Positions 34,764 through 43,799 of a DNA stretch of 64,000 bases are shown in pieces (position 1 is the stretch's first letter; each line of letters starts with the position of its first letter). The notes under the pieces were generated by a model. It had not been told where the DNA came from, searched no databases, and was given only the letters and a program-made list of their open reading frames with translations. This stretch comes from Thalassospira xiamenensis M-5 = DSM 17429 (GTDB lineage Bacteria; Pseudomonadota; Alphaproteobacteria; Rhodospirillales; Thalassospiraceae): the NCBI RefSeq assembly GCF_000300235.2, contig NZ_CP004388.1:4224001-4288000 (forward strand), read 5' to 3'. Position numbers and translations under genes: made by a program.

Positions 34764-35435
34764 ATGAATGACATAGCAACCCAGGACTTGGCAGAAAAGC
34801 TGAGAACAAGCTTTGCCGCGGGAGAATTCGTCAAGGACGGGCGCGTCATCGCCGAACGCGAACTGGCCGAACAGCTTGATGTCGGGCGTCGGGCGCTGCG
34901 CAAGGCACTCGATCAGCTTGAATCTGATGGCCTGATCTGGCGTCGTCAGGGTCAGGGCACCTTTGTCGGCACCCCACCCACACCACGCCTGCGCAAGCTT
35001 GAAGGACTGGCCACCCGAACAAGCCCGTTTGAAATCATGGAAGTCAGGCAGGAGATCGAGCCATCCATGGCCCGGTTTGCCGCCCTTCGCGCCTCTCAGG
35101 CCGATATCGACACCATGCGCACCATGGTCGAAAACGCCGCCAAGGCCCAAAATCAGGGCGAATATGAAAAATGGGACGCGGCATTCCATCAGAAACTGGC
35201 CGAAAGTGTCCGCAACACGCTGTTTCTGGCAGTGTTCGAAGCCGTCAGTGCCGTCCGGCGCGAAGCCGCATGGGCCCGCATGCGCGAAAGCAGCCATTCG
35301 GATCGCCTGATCAATGACCTAAGCACCCAGCATCGCGAAATCGTCGATGCCATCGAACAGCGCGACCCCAAACGCGCAGAAGACGCCATGCGCCGTCATC
35401 TGGTTCAGGTCGAACAGGCGTTAAAGCAAATCTGA
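34764..35435 (+). CDS. GntR-family regulator, FCD subgroup
   Basis: A 223-residue GntR protein: winged helix at residues 8-75 (DGRVIAERELAEQLDVGRRALRKALDQLESDGLIWRRQGQGTFVG) and an all-helical FCD effector domain (EIMEVRQEIEPSMARFAA, WDAAFHQKLAES, the His of QHREIVDAIEQRD). FCD domains bind carboxylic acids and often a metal. It sits between the TauE gene and the racemase and is the likeliest regulator of the tctCBA-ggt operon or the ABC operon. The ribosome site is weak (AAAAAAAGCC before ATG). Confidence 0.9.
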   Translation: MNDIATQDLAEKLRTSFAAGEFVKDGRVIAERELAEQLDVGRRALRKALDQLESDGLIWRRQGQGTFVGTPPTPRLRKLEGLATRTSPFEIMEVRQEIEPSMARFAALRASQADIDTMRTMVENAAKAQNQGEYEKWDAAFHQKLAESVRNTLFLAVFEAVSAVRREAAWARMRESSHSDRLINDLSTQHREIVDAIEQRDPKRAEDAMRRHLVQVEQALKQI

Positions 35436-35454
35436 CCGGAAATTTGATCGTCGA

Positions 35455-36210
35455 TCACTCCACCGGCGCAAATGCGGCAAATATCCCGTCGTAGGTTTTC
35501 ACCGGCGGGCTGGCATACGCCCCCGCCTTGCTGGTCTGAAGCCCAAGCATCCCCATCGCCTCGATCAGCTTGACCGCCGCACTGACCCCGTCAATCACCG
35601 GCACGCCAAGCTCGGCCTGCAGACGCTCAGCAATATCCGTCATCCCGGCACAACCCAGAACAATCGCCTCGGCACCATCTTCGGCAAGGCAGTTTTCCGC
35701 CGACATTTTCAGTGCCAGATACGCCATATCCGCATTTTCGCCATCGAAATCGAGTGTGCGAACACCCGCCGCCCGCACCACACATTGCGATGATGCCCCG
35801 TATTTCGACACCAGATGTTCAAGCGGCCGCACCGATACCGCCATCGGGGTGACAATGGCAAAGCGCGATGCAACAATCGCCGCAAACCGAAGGGCCGCCT
35901 CACATAGCCCCATCACCGGTGCCTTGGTCAAACAGCGCGCGGCATCAACACCGGTATCGTCAAAACACGCCACGACATATCCGCTGATCTTCCCGCCCGA
36001 TGCCCCGTCTGCCTCAAGCCCGCGCATCGCGGCAAGCAATCCGACACTTGCAAATGCCTCGTCATAGTAACCCTCAATACTGGCCGGGCCGAATTGCGGA
36101 TTAAGCGCCATAACCTCGGTCCCCGCTGCAACAATACGGCGTGCTTGGGCACCAACCTTTTCGGTAAACCCGACCGACATATTGGGATTGATAACCGCGA
36201 TCCGGGTCAT
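35455..36210 (-). CDS. Asp/Glu/hydantoin racemase-family protein
   Basis: A 251-residue protein of the aspartate/glutamate/hydantoin racemase fold: RIAVINPNMS at the N-terminus, first Cys about residue 82 in YVVACFDDTG, second Cys near residue 190 in AIVLGCAGMTDIA. The paired cysteines are the acid/base of the family. It overlaps the ATG of the permease upstream by four bases (ATGA) and is therefore the last gene of the ABC operon. It probably inverts a D- or L-amino acid, or a hydantoin, imported by that transporter. Confidence 0.88.
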   Translation of the reverse strand: MTRIAVINPNMSVGFTEKVGAQARRIVAAGTEVMALNPQFGPASIEGYYDEAFASVGLLAAMRGLEADGASGGKISGYVVACFDDTGVDAARCLTKAPVMGLCEAALRFAAIVASRFAIVTPMAVSVRPLEHLVSKYGASSQCVVRAAGVRTLDFDGENADMAYLALKMSAENCLAEDGAEAIVLGCAGMTDIAERLQAELGVPVIDGVSAAVKLIEAMGMLGLQTSKAGAYASPPVKTYDGIFAAFAPVE

Positions 36211-37034
36211 GCCTTTTGCCCCTTGCGATGACGCAGGATCAGGACCGAACCGAGCGCAATGGCAATCACCACAAACGAAAAGCCCGTCGTCACCGTGCCC
36301 AGCGCATAAAGCACCGGTGTCGTCACATTTGTCGTCATCCCGTAAATCTCAAGCGGCAGGGTATTAAGCGCGCCCGCCGTCATCAGGGTCCGGGCAAACT
36401 CGTCATAGGACAGGGTAAAGGAAAACATCGCGACCCCGATCAGGCTGGGGGCCACCATCGGCAAAACGATATGCCAGATGGTTTGCCAACTGCTCGCCCC
36501 CAGATCGCGCGCCGCTTCCTCATAGGACGGATCAAACCGGTTAAACACGGCAAACATGATCAGAAGCCCGAACGGGAAGGTCCATGTCAGATGCGCGCCA
36601 AGGGCCGATGTAAACCATTGCGGTTGCCAGCTCACGATATTGAACAGCAATCCGATGCCAAGCGAAATCAGGATCGAGGGCACGATCAGGCTGGCAATCG
36701 CCAGATAGAAAATCACGCTGTCCCCCTTGAACCGCTTGCGAAACGCCAACCCCGCCATGAAGGACACCAGAACCGTCACCAACATGACAATCAGGCCAAG
36801 CTTGAGAGATCGCAGGAACGATCCGCCAAAATCCCCGACCGCCTGCTGTTCAAACAGGTTGCCGAACCAATGGGCCGAAAACCCATTCATCGGGAAGGTC
36901 AGACCACCATTTTCACCCTGAAATGACAGGATAAAGATCGTCAGCATCGGCCCATACAGAAACAGCACAAACAGCGCAAAGAAAGCCGCCAGAAAATAGA
37001 AACTTGTCGGACGCTTTTCACGGGTCTTCGCCAT
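36207..37034 (-). CDS. ABC transporter permease (PotC-like)
   Basis: A 275-residue inner-membrane permease with six helices and the binding-protein-dependent transport loop (YEEAARDLGASSWQTIWHIVLPMVAPSLIG). It is of the PotC class for polyamine or similar cations. It follows the partner permease with a one-base gap, and its 3' end overlaps the racemase start by four bases. Confidence 0.9.
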   Translation of the reverse strand: MAKTREKRPTSFYFLAAFFALFVLFLYGPMLTIFILSFQGENGGLTFPMNGFSAHWFGNLFEQQAVGDFGGSFLRSLKLGLIVMLVTVLVSFMAGLAFRKRFKGDSVIFYLAIASLIVPSILISLGIGLLFNIVSWQPQWFTSALGAHLTWTFPFGLLIMFAVFNRFDPSYEEAARDLGASSWQTIWHIVLPMVAPSLIGVAMFSFTLSYDEFARTLMTAGALNTLPLEIYGMTTNVTTPVLYALGTVTTGFSFVVIAIALGSVLILRHRKGQKA

Positions 37035-37035
37035 C

Positions 37036-37893
37036 TCAAAGCTCCTTCCTGATATCGACCATGCGCAGCAACGCCGTCACGATCAAAAGCACGGTCACCA
37101 GAAGCACCACCGCACTGGCCGCCGCCGCCGGATATTGCAGCAACCCGATTTCATTGGAAATCTGAAGCCCGACCGACGCACTCTGCCCGCCACTCATCAA
37201 ACGCACCGTGATGAAATCCCCCATCACGACCGTGATGACAAAGATCGAACCGATTGCAATACCGGGCTTTGATAGCGGCACAATCACGTGGCGCAGGGTT
37301 TCAAACCCCGATGCCCCGGCATCACGCGCCGCCTCGATCAGGGAACGGTCAATGCGCATCATCGAATTGAAAATCGGCACCACCATAAACAGGGTGTAAA
37401 GATGCACATCCGCCAGAACGACCGCAAAATCCGAAAACAGCAGGAATTCAAGCGGTTCATCCACAATCCCCAGCCCCATCAGGGCCGAATTCAAAAGCCC
37501 GTTGCGCCCCAGAAACGGAATCCACGAAATCATGCGAATGATGTTCGATGTCCAGAACGGGATCGTGCACAACATGAACAGGACAATCTGCCATGTCAGG
37601 CTGCGCACATGAAACGCCAGGAAATAGGCAACCGTGAACCCGATCAGAAGCGTGAAGCCCCAGGTCAGGGCAGCATATTTGAAGGTATTAAGGTAAATCT
37701 GCCAGGTCACCGATGACCCCAGCAGATATTTGTAATTTTCAAAAATGAAGTCGGGCAGAATGCGGTATTCGTCATAATCCCAGAAACTGACGACAATAAT
37801 CGTCAGCAACGGCACGACCAGAAAGATCGCAAAGATCAGCGCCATCGGCGAGATCAGGAAATACGACGATCGTTTGGACATATCAAACGCCAT
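37036..37893 (-). CDS. ABC transporter permease (PotB-like)
   Basis: A 285-residue permease with six helices (SSYFLISPMALIFAIFLVVPLLTIIVVSFWD first) and the EAA loop SLIEAARDAGASGFETLRHVIVPLSKPG. It pairs with the PotC-like permease. It begins 44 bases past a stem-loop that lies behind the binding-protein gene. A PotB-type channel half for amine or amino-acid-like solutes; the exact substrate is unknown. Confidence 0.9.
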   Translation of the reverse strand: MAFDMSKRSSYFLISPMALIFAIFLVVPLLTIIVVSFWDYDEYRILPDFIFENYKYLLGSSVTWQIYLNTFKYAALTWGFTLLIGFTVAYFLAFHVRSLTWQIVLFMLCTIPFWTSNIIRMISWIPFLGRNGLLNSALMGLGIVDEPLEFLLFSDFAVVLADVHLYTLFMVVPIFNSMMRIDRSLIEAARDAGASGFETLRHVIVPLSKPGIAIGSIFVITVVMGDFITVRLMSGGQSASVGLQISNEIGLLQYPAAAASAVVLLVTVLLIVTALLRMVDIRKEL

Positions 37894-37936
37894 TGTCTGC
37901 CCTTTGAACCGGAAAAATCATCAAAGAAATCAGGAT

Positions 37937-37964
37937 ATCGGGCGCAACCAAAGCTGCGCCCGAT
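37937..37964 (-). other. Stem-loop between binding-protein and permease genes
   Basis: A perfect ten-base stem ATCGGGCGCA/TGCGCCCGAT with an eight-base loop lies just after the binding-protein stop (37980, minus strand) and before the permease start (37893). On the minus strand it has no long T-run, so it probably acts as a partial terminator or 3' mRNA stabiliser to raise the binding protein above the permeases, as in many ABC operons. Confidence 0.65.
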
Positions 37965-37979
37965 CAAATTCAGATGCCC

Positions 37980-39296
37980 TTAGGCAGCAATGAATTCGTT
38001 CCACTTGCGGACCATGTGCTTGTTCTCGTCCATGACAGAGTTCCAGCACGCAACCGATCCCATGCGTTCCTCGTACGAACCGCCATCGCGAACCGCACCG
38101 GCCTTTTCCATGACCTTGCCATCCGGGCTAAGGATATCGCCCTGGGCTTCCTTGCCTTCCATCCAGAAGCCCCATTCGTCTTCGGACATGAATTTCTGTG
38201 CCGTTGCCGGGGCGGCGCTGTAATAACCCTGACGGTTAAGATACGCCCCGACCCAGCCCGACAGGTACCAGTCGATATATTCATACGCCGCCTCAAGTTC
38301 GAGGCCGGTCAGGTGCTTGGCAAGACCAATGCCACCACCCCATGCACGATACCCTTCCTTAAGCGGCTGGTATTTGCACGCAATGCCCTTGGACCGAACG
38401 GCGGCAACGGCAGGCGACCACATCGACTGGATCACGACTTCACCCGATGCCATCAGGTTGACCGACTCATCAAAGCTCTTCCAGAAGGCGCGGAACTGAC
38501 CGGCTTTCTTGGCATCGATCATGATCGCAATCGTCTTGTCGATTTCTTCCTGGGTCATGTTGCCCTTGTCACCATAGGTGATTTCGCCCATGGCTTCGCA
38601 AACCATGGCGGCATCCATGATCCCGATGGACGGAATATTCAGGATCGATGCCTTGCCCTTGAAGGCCGGGTCAAGCAGATCGGCCCAGCTATTGATCGGA
38701 CGTTCGATCAGGTCGGGGCGAATGCCCAGCGTATCCGCATTGTAAATCGTCGGGACAAGGGTCATCCACTGGGTCGGTGCAGATGCAAATTCGACACTGT
38801 CGGCACCTTCAACAAAGCCAACCGTGTGCGGTGCCGTGCCCTGTGCAATCTCGGAATCCGGGGTCAGTTTGCCATCGATGAACAGCTTGGAGATATACTG
38901 ATAGTTTTTAAGCTTGGTGGTATCCATCGGCTGCATGGTGCCCGCCGGGAAAACCTTTTTACAGATCCAGTATTCGATATCGGCAATATCAAACGATTTC
39001 GGCTGGGTGACCGCACGCTGCGCAACCGCATCGGAATCAAGGGCCGTCATCTGAAGCGTGAAACCAAGGTCTTCCTTAACCTTGTCGGCAACCGCGTTGA
39101 TGTTTGAAACACCCGTACCGAACTGGCGCAATGTCACATCCTTGATGTTCTGCGCCCAGATGGTCGGGAAACCGGTGATCGCACCTGAACCAATCGCGAC
39201 ACCGGCAGTCGCAGCCGCCCCTTTAACAAAACCGCGGCGGGTGACTTCCTTGGTCGAAAGCAGGCTTTTCGTCGGTTTGGAATTGTCGGTCGTCAT
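37980..39296 (-). CDS. ABC transporter substrate-binding protein with Tat signal (PotD/PotF class)
   Basis: A 438-residue periplasmic binding protein. It has a twin-arginine signal (TRRGFVKGAAATAGVAIGSG, residues about 19-38), so it is exported folded. PotD-type motifs follow, such as INSWADLLDPAFKGKASILNIPS, AMGEITYG and AAYEYIDWYLSGW. It binds the solute for the adjoining permeases. It lies between the ATPase gene (upstream) and the permeases. A Tat signal is unusual for this class, where Sec is common. Confidence 0.9.
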   Translation of the reverse strand: MTTDNSKPTKSLLSTKEVTRRGFVKGAAATAGVAIGSGAITGFPTIWAQNIKDVTLRQFGTGVSNINAVADKVKEDLGFTLQMTALDSDAVAQRAVTQPKSFDIADIEYWICKKVFPAGTMQPMDTTKLKNYQYISKLFIDGKLTPDSEIAQGTAPHTVGFVEGADSVEFASAPTQWMTLVPTIYNADTLGIRPDLIERPINSWADLLDPAFKGKASILNIPSIGIMDAAMVCEAMGEITYGDKGNMTQEEIDKTIAIMIDAKKAGQFRAFWKSFDESVNLMASGEVVIQSMWSPAVAAVRSKGIACKYQPLKEGYRAWGGGIGLAKHLTGLELEAAYEYIDWYLSGWVGAYLNRQGYYSAAPATAQKFMSEDEWGFWMEGKEAQGDILSPDGKVMEKAGAVRDGGSYEERMGSVACWNSVMDENKHMVRKWNEFIAA

Positions 39297-39323
39297 GTGA
39301 AGCTCCTGATAAATGATGTTTTT

Positions 39324-40409
39324 TTAGGCCAGAACATGCGCGTGTTCGGGTTTCCAATAGGCGATGAACTTTTCCTTCCGGCGCACGGGCGCCTGCCGAA
39401 ATTCACTTTCGGTCTTCATCAGGGTGATTTCCTTGCCGTCATTGGTCGTCGCCACAATCCGCACCCAAAGGCCAAGATACTCGACCGTTGTGATTTCGAC
39501 GGGAATCTGACCGTTTTCGGCATCACCGGGCGCTGTTTCACCCAGTCCGATCAGGTCGGTACGAATTGTGAATTCAAGATCCTCGCCCGTGGCACCACCG
39601 CCATAACCGGGCAGGAAGAAACTATCGGGACCACGGCTCAGAAGGGTTCCCGCCGGGCTGCTTTCCGAAACCGTTCCCTTGAAGATATTCTGACCGCCCA
39701 TGAAATTGGCGATGAAGCGCGAACGCGGCTTGTTGAATATTTCCTCAGGCGTGCCTTTCTGGCGAATGACACCGTCTTCCATGACAACAACCATATCCGA
39801 AAGCGCCAGCGCCTCGTCCTGGGCATGGGTGACATGGACAAACGTGATGCCAAGCTCCTGCTGAAGGCGGCGCAATTCATCGCGCATCCGCGCCCGCAGG
39901 AACGGATCAAGCGCTGAAAGCGGCTCGTCAAGCAACAGGACGGAGGGCTGCGTGATCAAGGCCCGTGCAAGCGCAATGCGCTGCTGCTGCCCACCCGAAA
40001 GCTGATCGGGCTTGCGATCCGCAAACTTTTCCATATGGACACGCGCCAGCATTTCCTTGGCCCGCTCGTTGCGCTCTGCCGGGGAAACGCCCTGCATCCG
40101 CAGACCAAACGCGACATTTTCCATGCAGGTCATATGCGGAAACAACGCATAATTCTGGAACATCATCGCCGTGCCGCGCTTGACAGGCGGAAGCTCGGTC
40201 ACATTGCGATCCCCGATCAGAAGATCACCTTCGCTGATCACCTCATGCCCGGCGATCATGCGCAATGTCGTGGTTTTGCCGCAGCCGGATGGACCAATCA
40301 GGCAGCAATAGGCCCCTGCCGGTATCTTGAGGTCGATCGATTTGACTGCGATGGTACTGCCGTAATGCTTACTGACAGCGATCAACTCAATGGCCCCGTT
40401 ACCCTTCAT
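39324..40409 (-). CDS. ABC transporter ATP-binding protein (PotA-like)
   Basis: A 361-residue ATPase: Walker A in GPSGCGKTTT near residue 38, signature LSGGQQQRIALARAL, Walker B LLLDEPLSALD, the switch His in VTHAQDEALAL, and a C-terminal TOBE domain. It energises the polyamine-type importer. I start at ATG 40409 (GGTGGG ahead); in-frame alternatives at 40475 and 40532 add up to 41 residues that have no family match. It is the first gene of the ATPase-binding protein-permease-permease-racemase operon, divergent from a GntR gene. Confidence 0.92.
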   Translation of the reverse strand: MKGNGAIELIAVSKHYGSTIAVKSIDLKIPAGAYCCLIGPSGCGKTTTLRMIAGHEVISEGDLLIGDRNVTELPPVKRGTAMMFQNYALFPHMTCMENVAFGLRMQGVSPAERNERAKEMLARVHMEKFADRKPDQLSGGQQQRIALARALITQPSVLLLDEPLSALDPFLRARMRDELRRLQQELGITFVHVTHAQDEALALSDMVVVMEDGVIRQKGTPEEIFNKPRSRFIANFMGGQNIFKGTVSESSPAGTLLSRGPDSFFLPGYGGGATGEDLEFTIRTDLIGLGETAPGDAENGQIPVEITTVEYLGLWVRIVATTNDGKEITLMKTESEFRQAPVRRKEKFIAYWKPEHAHVLA

Positions 40410-40724
40410 GCGCCCACCCGTTACTGCATGCAAAATTGTTAACAATCCATATTTTCGATTGTAGGCAAATTGCATGCCATTTTCAGGATCGGCGGTTTTC
40501 CGCGAAACGCACACAAAACCCCAAGGCGACAAAACCGGCCAATGCCCGATTCATACGCAACTTGTGCGCAATTTTTGCGCAGCAGCATTCTTTTGATTAA
40601 ACCTGATGCAATGCCATTCCGACTCACCCAAAAGGACAGTCGCATTTTTTTGTTTTGCAGATCGTCAACAATTTTGTAGAAAAGAATTGACCCCTCGAAT
40701 GAACAACCGGAAAGACGCGCCGCG
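40410..40724. promoter_or_regulatory. Divergent promoter region of the ABC operon and GntR gene
   Basis: A 315-base spacer. It holds the perfect palindrome TGCGCAA-TTT-TTGCGCA (40565-40581), and closer to the GntR start ACAATTTTGT (40668-40677), itself flanked by GTCAA and TTGAC. These are candidate operators for the GntR protein at 40725, whose class often binds TTGT/ACAA half-sites. No gene or RNA element is seen here. Confidence 0.45.
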
Positions 40725-41456
40725 ATGGCCAACCCTGCACAGCCCACCCCCTATAAAGGCAGCGGTAAACTTCGCCCGGAAGAACTGATTTATCGGGAAA
40801 TGCTCGACGCCATTCTTGACCGGCGGCTGGAACCAGGCATGAAACTGATCGAAGAAGATCTCGCCAAAACCTTCTCGGTCAGCCGGGCGCGCATCCGGGC
40901 CACATTTTTGCAGCTCGCACATGACAAGCTGATCAATCTGGTCCCAAATCGCGGTGCCTTCATCGCCGAACCGACCATTGACGAGGCGATAGAGGTCTTT
41001 TCGGCGCGCCGCATGATCGAGGATGGGGTGGTCCGCAAAATCGCCGCCAACATGACGCCCGACCGGGCAAGCCAGATCCGCGAACATCTGGAACGCGAAC
41101 ATCAGGCCCATCACGCCGGCGATCACCGCGCCGCCATTATCCTGTCGGGGGAATTCCACCTTTTGCTGGCACGCCTTGCTGGCAATCTGGTGATCGAGGA
41201 ATTTCTGGAACGCCTGATCCTGCGAAGCTCGCTGATCATTGCGATGTATGAAAGCCCGCAACCGGTTGATTGCTCTCACTCGGAACATGAAAGCCTTTTG
41301 AACGCCCTTCTGGACGGCGACCCGGATGTGGCGGCCGCTGAAATGGCCAAACACCTTGATGCCATTCGCGACCGGTTGCAGCTTCAACGCCCCAAACCGG
41401 CCAAAACCGATTTCGCCAGCATCTTTGGCCGAAATCCCAAATCGGTTGCCAGCTAA
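40725..41456 (+). CDS. GntR-family regulator, FCD subgroup (ABC-operon regulator)
   Basis: A 243-residue GntR protein. The winged helix appears at residues about 20-85 (EELIYREMLDAILDRRLEPGMKLIEEDLAKTFSVSRARIRATFLQLAHDKLI), then an FCD domain with GEFHLLLARLAGN and SHSEHESLLNALLDGD carrying the metal-site histidines. It is divergent from the ABC transporter operon across 315 bases, the usual arrangement for a ligand-controlled repressor of that operon. It is also the nearest regulator to the aldehyde dehydrogenase at 42066. Confidence 0.9.
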   Translation: MANPAQPTPYKGSGKLRPEELIYREMLDAILDRRLEPGMKLIEEDLAKTFSVSRARIRATFLQLAHDKLINLVPNRGAFIAEPTIDEAIEVFSARRMIEDGVVRKIAANMTPDRASQIREHLEREHQAHHAGDHRAAIILSGEFHLLLARLAGNLVIEEFLERLILRSSLIIAMYESPQPVDCSHSEHESLLNALLDGDPDVAAAEMAKHLDAIRDRLQLQRPKPAKTDFASIFGRNPKSVAS

Positions 41457-41553
41457 TCCGGCCAGTGATGGGTCGGGATTTTCAAATATCAGCACCCGTT
41501 ATCGGCTTCCGTGAAGTCATGGGGCGGACCGCGCAGCTTCCGCCCGAACACGC

Positions 41554-41595
41554 CAGAAATCCTTGGCCAGAAATCCCTAGCCAGTAATCCTTGGC
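41554..41595. repeat. Three tandem 14-bp repeats
   Basis: Three contiguous 14-mers: CAGAAATCCTTGGC, CAGAAATCCCTAGC and CAGTAATCCTTGGC, with at most three changes between them. They lie 98 bases after the GntR stop in a 609-base gene-free spacer. Possible slipped-strand repeat or binding array; I see no matching copies elsewhere in the window. Confidence 0.75.
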
Positions 41596-41682
41596 CGTAA
41601 TGCGCGGCACAACACAGCGCAGCACTATACGGCACGGGCATACACGCCCGCAGACTACTGACACAGTATGCCCAACCAGAAC

Positions 41683-41765
41683 ATCATTCCCACGACGGCG
41701 GGAATCCATTCTGTTTCAATGGGATATGGATTCCGGGTCTGCGCGCCGCTTTGCTCGAAATGGCG
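41683..41765. repeat. Dispersed hairpin repeat of the FPRRRESI type
   Basis: The sequence is a nested inverted repeat: ATTCCC with GGGAAT (41686-41705), and GGAATCCAT (41701-41709) with ATGGATTCC (41726-41734). Translated, it gives the familiar pseudo-peptides FPRRRESI on one strand and MDSRRRGND on the other, which are signatures of a widespread intergenic proteobacterial repeat. It does not encode a protein. A further hairpin GACGGGC/GCCCGTC follows at 41806-41825, possibly a terminator. Confidence 0.75.
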
Positions 41766-41842
41766 ATTTTGATCCATTCCGGGCTTTGTCAGTAATCTGA
41801 ATTCTGACGGGCCCACACGCCCGTCGCTTTCTCTGACCAAAT

Positions 41843-41926
41843 ATAATTGTATAAATTATCCAATGATACTTAACTGATTGAATCTCTACTTGCGGCTGCC
41901 GATGTCAATTTTGTCATATAATATGA
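41843..41926. promoter_or_regulatory. AT-rich palindromes upstream of the aldehyde dehydrogenase
   Basis: ATAATT-GTATA-AATTAT (41843-41859) and TCATAT-A-ATATGA (41914-41926) are two inverted repeats in the AT-rich promoter stretch 140-220 bases ahead of the dehydrogenase ATG. They are candidate operators; the binding protein is unknown, with the FCD protein at 40725 a possible partner. Confidence 0.45.
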
Positions 41927-42065
41927 TATTTACATCGCCGCCCCGATTTCCTAAGCTGCGCCGAAGAAAACCGCGCAAATCGGGCGTTTGCAGATTACCG
42001 CAATCCACGGCCCAACCCTTTGCACGGTATCATCATACAAACACGCCAACCCCACAGGAGGCTCC

Positions 42066-43643
42066 ATGCTGAATGGACAGCACTATATTGCAGGCGAATG
42101 GCTGAACGGTCCGGATGTGTTTCAGGCCGACAATCCTTCGACGGGTGAAAAACTGCCAACAAAGTTCCAGCACGGCACCGAGGAACTGGTGGATCAGGCG
42201 GTTCAGGCGGCAAATGCCTGTGCCGAAGAATTTGCGGCGATGCTGCCGGCCAAACGCGCGGCCTTCCTGCGCGCGATTGCCGATGAAATTGATGCACGCG
42301 GCGATGAAATCACCGAAATCGGCAATCTTGAATCAGCCCTGCCCGCGGCACGCCTGACCGGCGAGCGCGGCCGCACCGTGGGCCAGTTGCGCTTCTTTGC
42401 CGACTGGATCGAAGAAGGATCATGGTTCGAAGCCCGTATCGAAACCGCCCAGCCGGATCGTCAACCCCTGCCAAAGCCCGACATCCGCGTGATGCACAAG
42501 GCACTTGGCCCGGTCGGTGTTTTCGGTGCGTCAAACTTCCCGCTGGCATTTTCGACCGCGGGCGGTGACACCGCATCGGCACTGGCTGCGGGTTGCCCGG
42601 TCGTGTTCAAGGGCCACGCCGCCCACCCCGGCACGTCCGAAGTCGTTGCCAAGGCCATCGAAGCCGCGATTAAAAAAACCGGCATGCCAAAGGGCGTGTT
42701 CAGCCTGATCCATGGCGGCACCCGCAAGGTCGGTCAGGCGCTGGTCGCCCATCCGCTGATCAAGGCGGTCGGCTTCACCGGCTCGACCGGTGGCGGTCGT
42801 GCGCTGTTTGATATTGCTGTTTCCCGCCCGGAACCGATCCCGTTCTATGGCGAACTCGGCAGCAACAACCCGGTCTTCCTGATGCCAAAAGCGATGGGTG
42901 CCAAGGCCGTTGAAATCGCCAAGGGCTGGGTCGGGTCGCTGACCATGGGTGTTGGTCAGTTCTGCACCAATCCGGGTCTTCTGATCGCGCTTAAGGGTGC
43001 CGATCTTGATGCCTTTGTCGAAACTGCTGCCGCCGAACTCGGTCAGGTTGGCGGTGCCGCCATGCTGACGGATCGTGTATCAAGCGCCTATCATCATGTC
43101 ACCGATGCCATGGCCGGTCACGCCAAGGTAACCTGCGCGCTTAAACGCCGCGACAGCGACGGCCCGTTCGAAGGCAGCCCGGCGATCTTCCGCACCACCG
43201 CTGCCGACTGGCAGGCCAACCCGGAACTGGCCGAAGAAATGTTCGGCCCGGCTGGCATCATTGTCGAATGCGACACGCCCGAAGAAATGGTTGCCCTGTC
43301 CGCCACCCTGATCGGGCAGTTGACCGCGACCGTTCATATGGTTGATGCCGATGCCGAACTGGCCGGGAAACTGCGCCCCGCCCTTGAAAAATGTGCGGGC
43401 CGCATCCTGATCAATGGCTGGCCAACCGGGGTCGAGGTCTGCCACTCCATGGTCCACGGTGGACCCTATCCGGCAAGCACGGATTCCCGTGCAACATCGG
43501 TTGGGTCGCTCGCGATCAAACGTTTCATCCGCCCGGTCTCCTATCAGGCCTTCCCGGATGCATTGCTGCCCGAAGCCCTCAAGGACGCGAACCCGCTTAA
43601 CATCCCGCGCCTTGTAAACGGCAAATGGCAGATGCCGAAATAA
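42066..43643 (+). CDS. Aldehyde dehydrogenase, 2,5-dioxovalerate (alpha-ketoglutaric semialdehyde) type
   Basis: A 525-residue NAD(P)-dependent aldehyde dehydrogenase. Catalytic Cys300 is in GVGQFCTNPG and Glu263 in FYGELGSNNP, and the cofactor loop is GFTGSTGGGRALFDIA. The short FYGELGSNNPVFL and WPTGVEVCHSMVHGGPYPAST segments match alpha-ketoglutaric semialdehyde dehydrogenases, which finish pentose, hexarate or hydroxyproline breakdown. ATG 42066 has AGGAGG five bases ahead; an in-frame ORF from 41988 lacks a ribosome site. It stands alone, followed by a terminator hairpin. Confidence 0.9.
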   Translation: MLNGQHYIAGEWLNGPDVFQADNPSTGEKLPTKFQHGTEELVDQAVQAANACAEEFAAMLPAKRAAFLRAIADEIDARGDEITEIGNLESALPAARLTGERGRTVGQLRFFADWIEEGSWFEARIETAQPDRQPLPKPDIRVMHKALGPVGVFGASNFPLAFSTAGGDTASALAAGCPVVFKGHAAHPGTSEVVAKAIEAAIKKTGMPKGVFSLIHGGTRKVGQALVAHPLIKAVGFTGSTGGGRALFDIAVSRPEPIPFYGELGSNNPVFLMPKAMGAKAVEIAKGWVGSLTMGVGQFCTNPGLLIALKGADLDAFVETAAAELGQVGGAAMLTDRVSSAYHHVTDAMAGHAKVTCALKRRDSDGPFEGSPAIFRTTAADWQANPELAEEMFGPAGIIVECDTPEEMVALSATLIGQLTATVHMVDADAELAGKLRPALEKCAGRILINGWPTGVEVCHSMVHGGPYPASTDSRATSVGSLAIKRFIRPVSYQAFPDALLPEALKDANPLNIPRLVNGKWQMPK

Positions 43644-43668
43644 TCCCGGCCACATCAAACAATCTGCA

Positions 43669-43695
43669 AAGGGCGCGTCACAAAGGCGCGCCCTT
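43669..43695 (+). terminator. Probable intrinsic terminator after the aldehyde dehydrogenase
   Basis: A perfect nine-base stem AAGGGCGCG/CGCGCCCTT with a nine-base loop, followed by the weak T-containing tail CTGCCTT. It lies 25 bases after the stop. Confidence 0.7.
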
Positions 43696-43799
43696 CTGCC
43701 TTATGAGGCGGTCAAGGACACCCGGATCATCCTGACGGCAATGGCAGGATAGAACGCCAGACTCCGAAAGCACGGCAACAGGCCGGTTTTCCCGTAAGC

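Noticed and set aside
36216-36926. Plus-strand open frame rich in Arg, His and Lys opposite the permease
   Set aside because: It is a shadow of the permease gene on the other strand, whose helices and EAA loop are clear.
41591-41840. Short ORFs on both strands in the 41.6-41.8 kb spacer
   Set aside because: They contain FPRRRESI and MDSRRRGND, the typical false peptides of an intergenic repeat.
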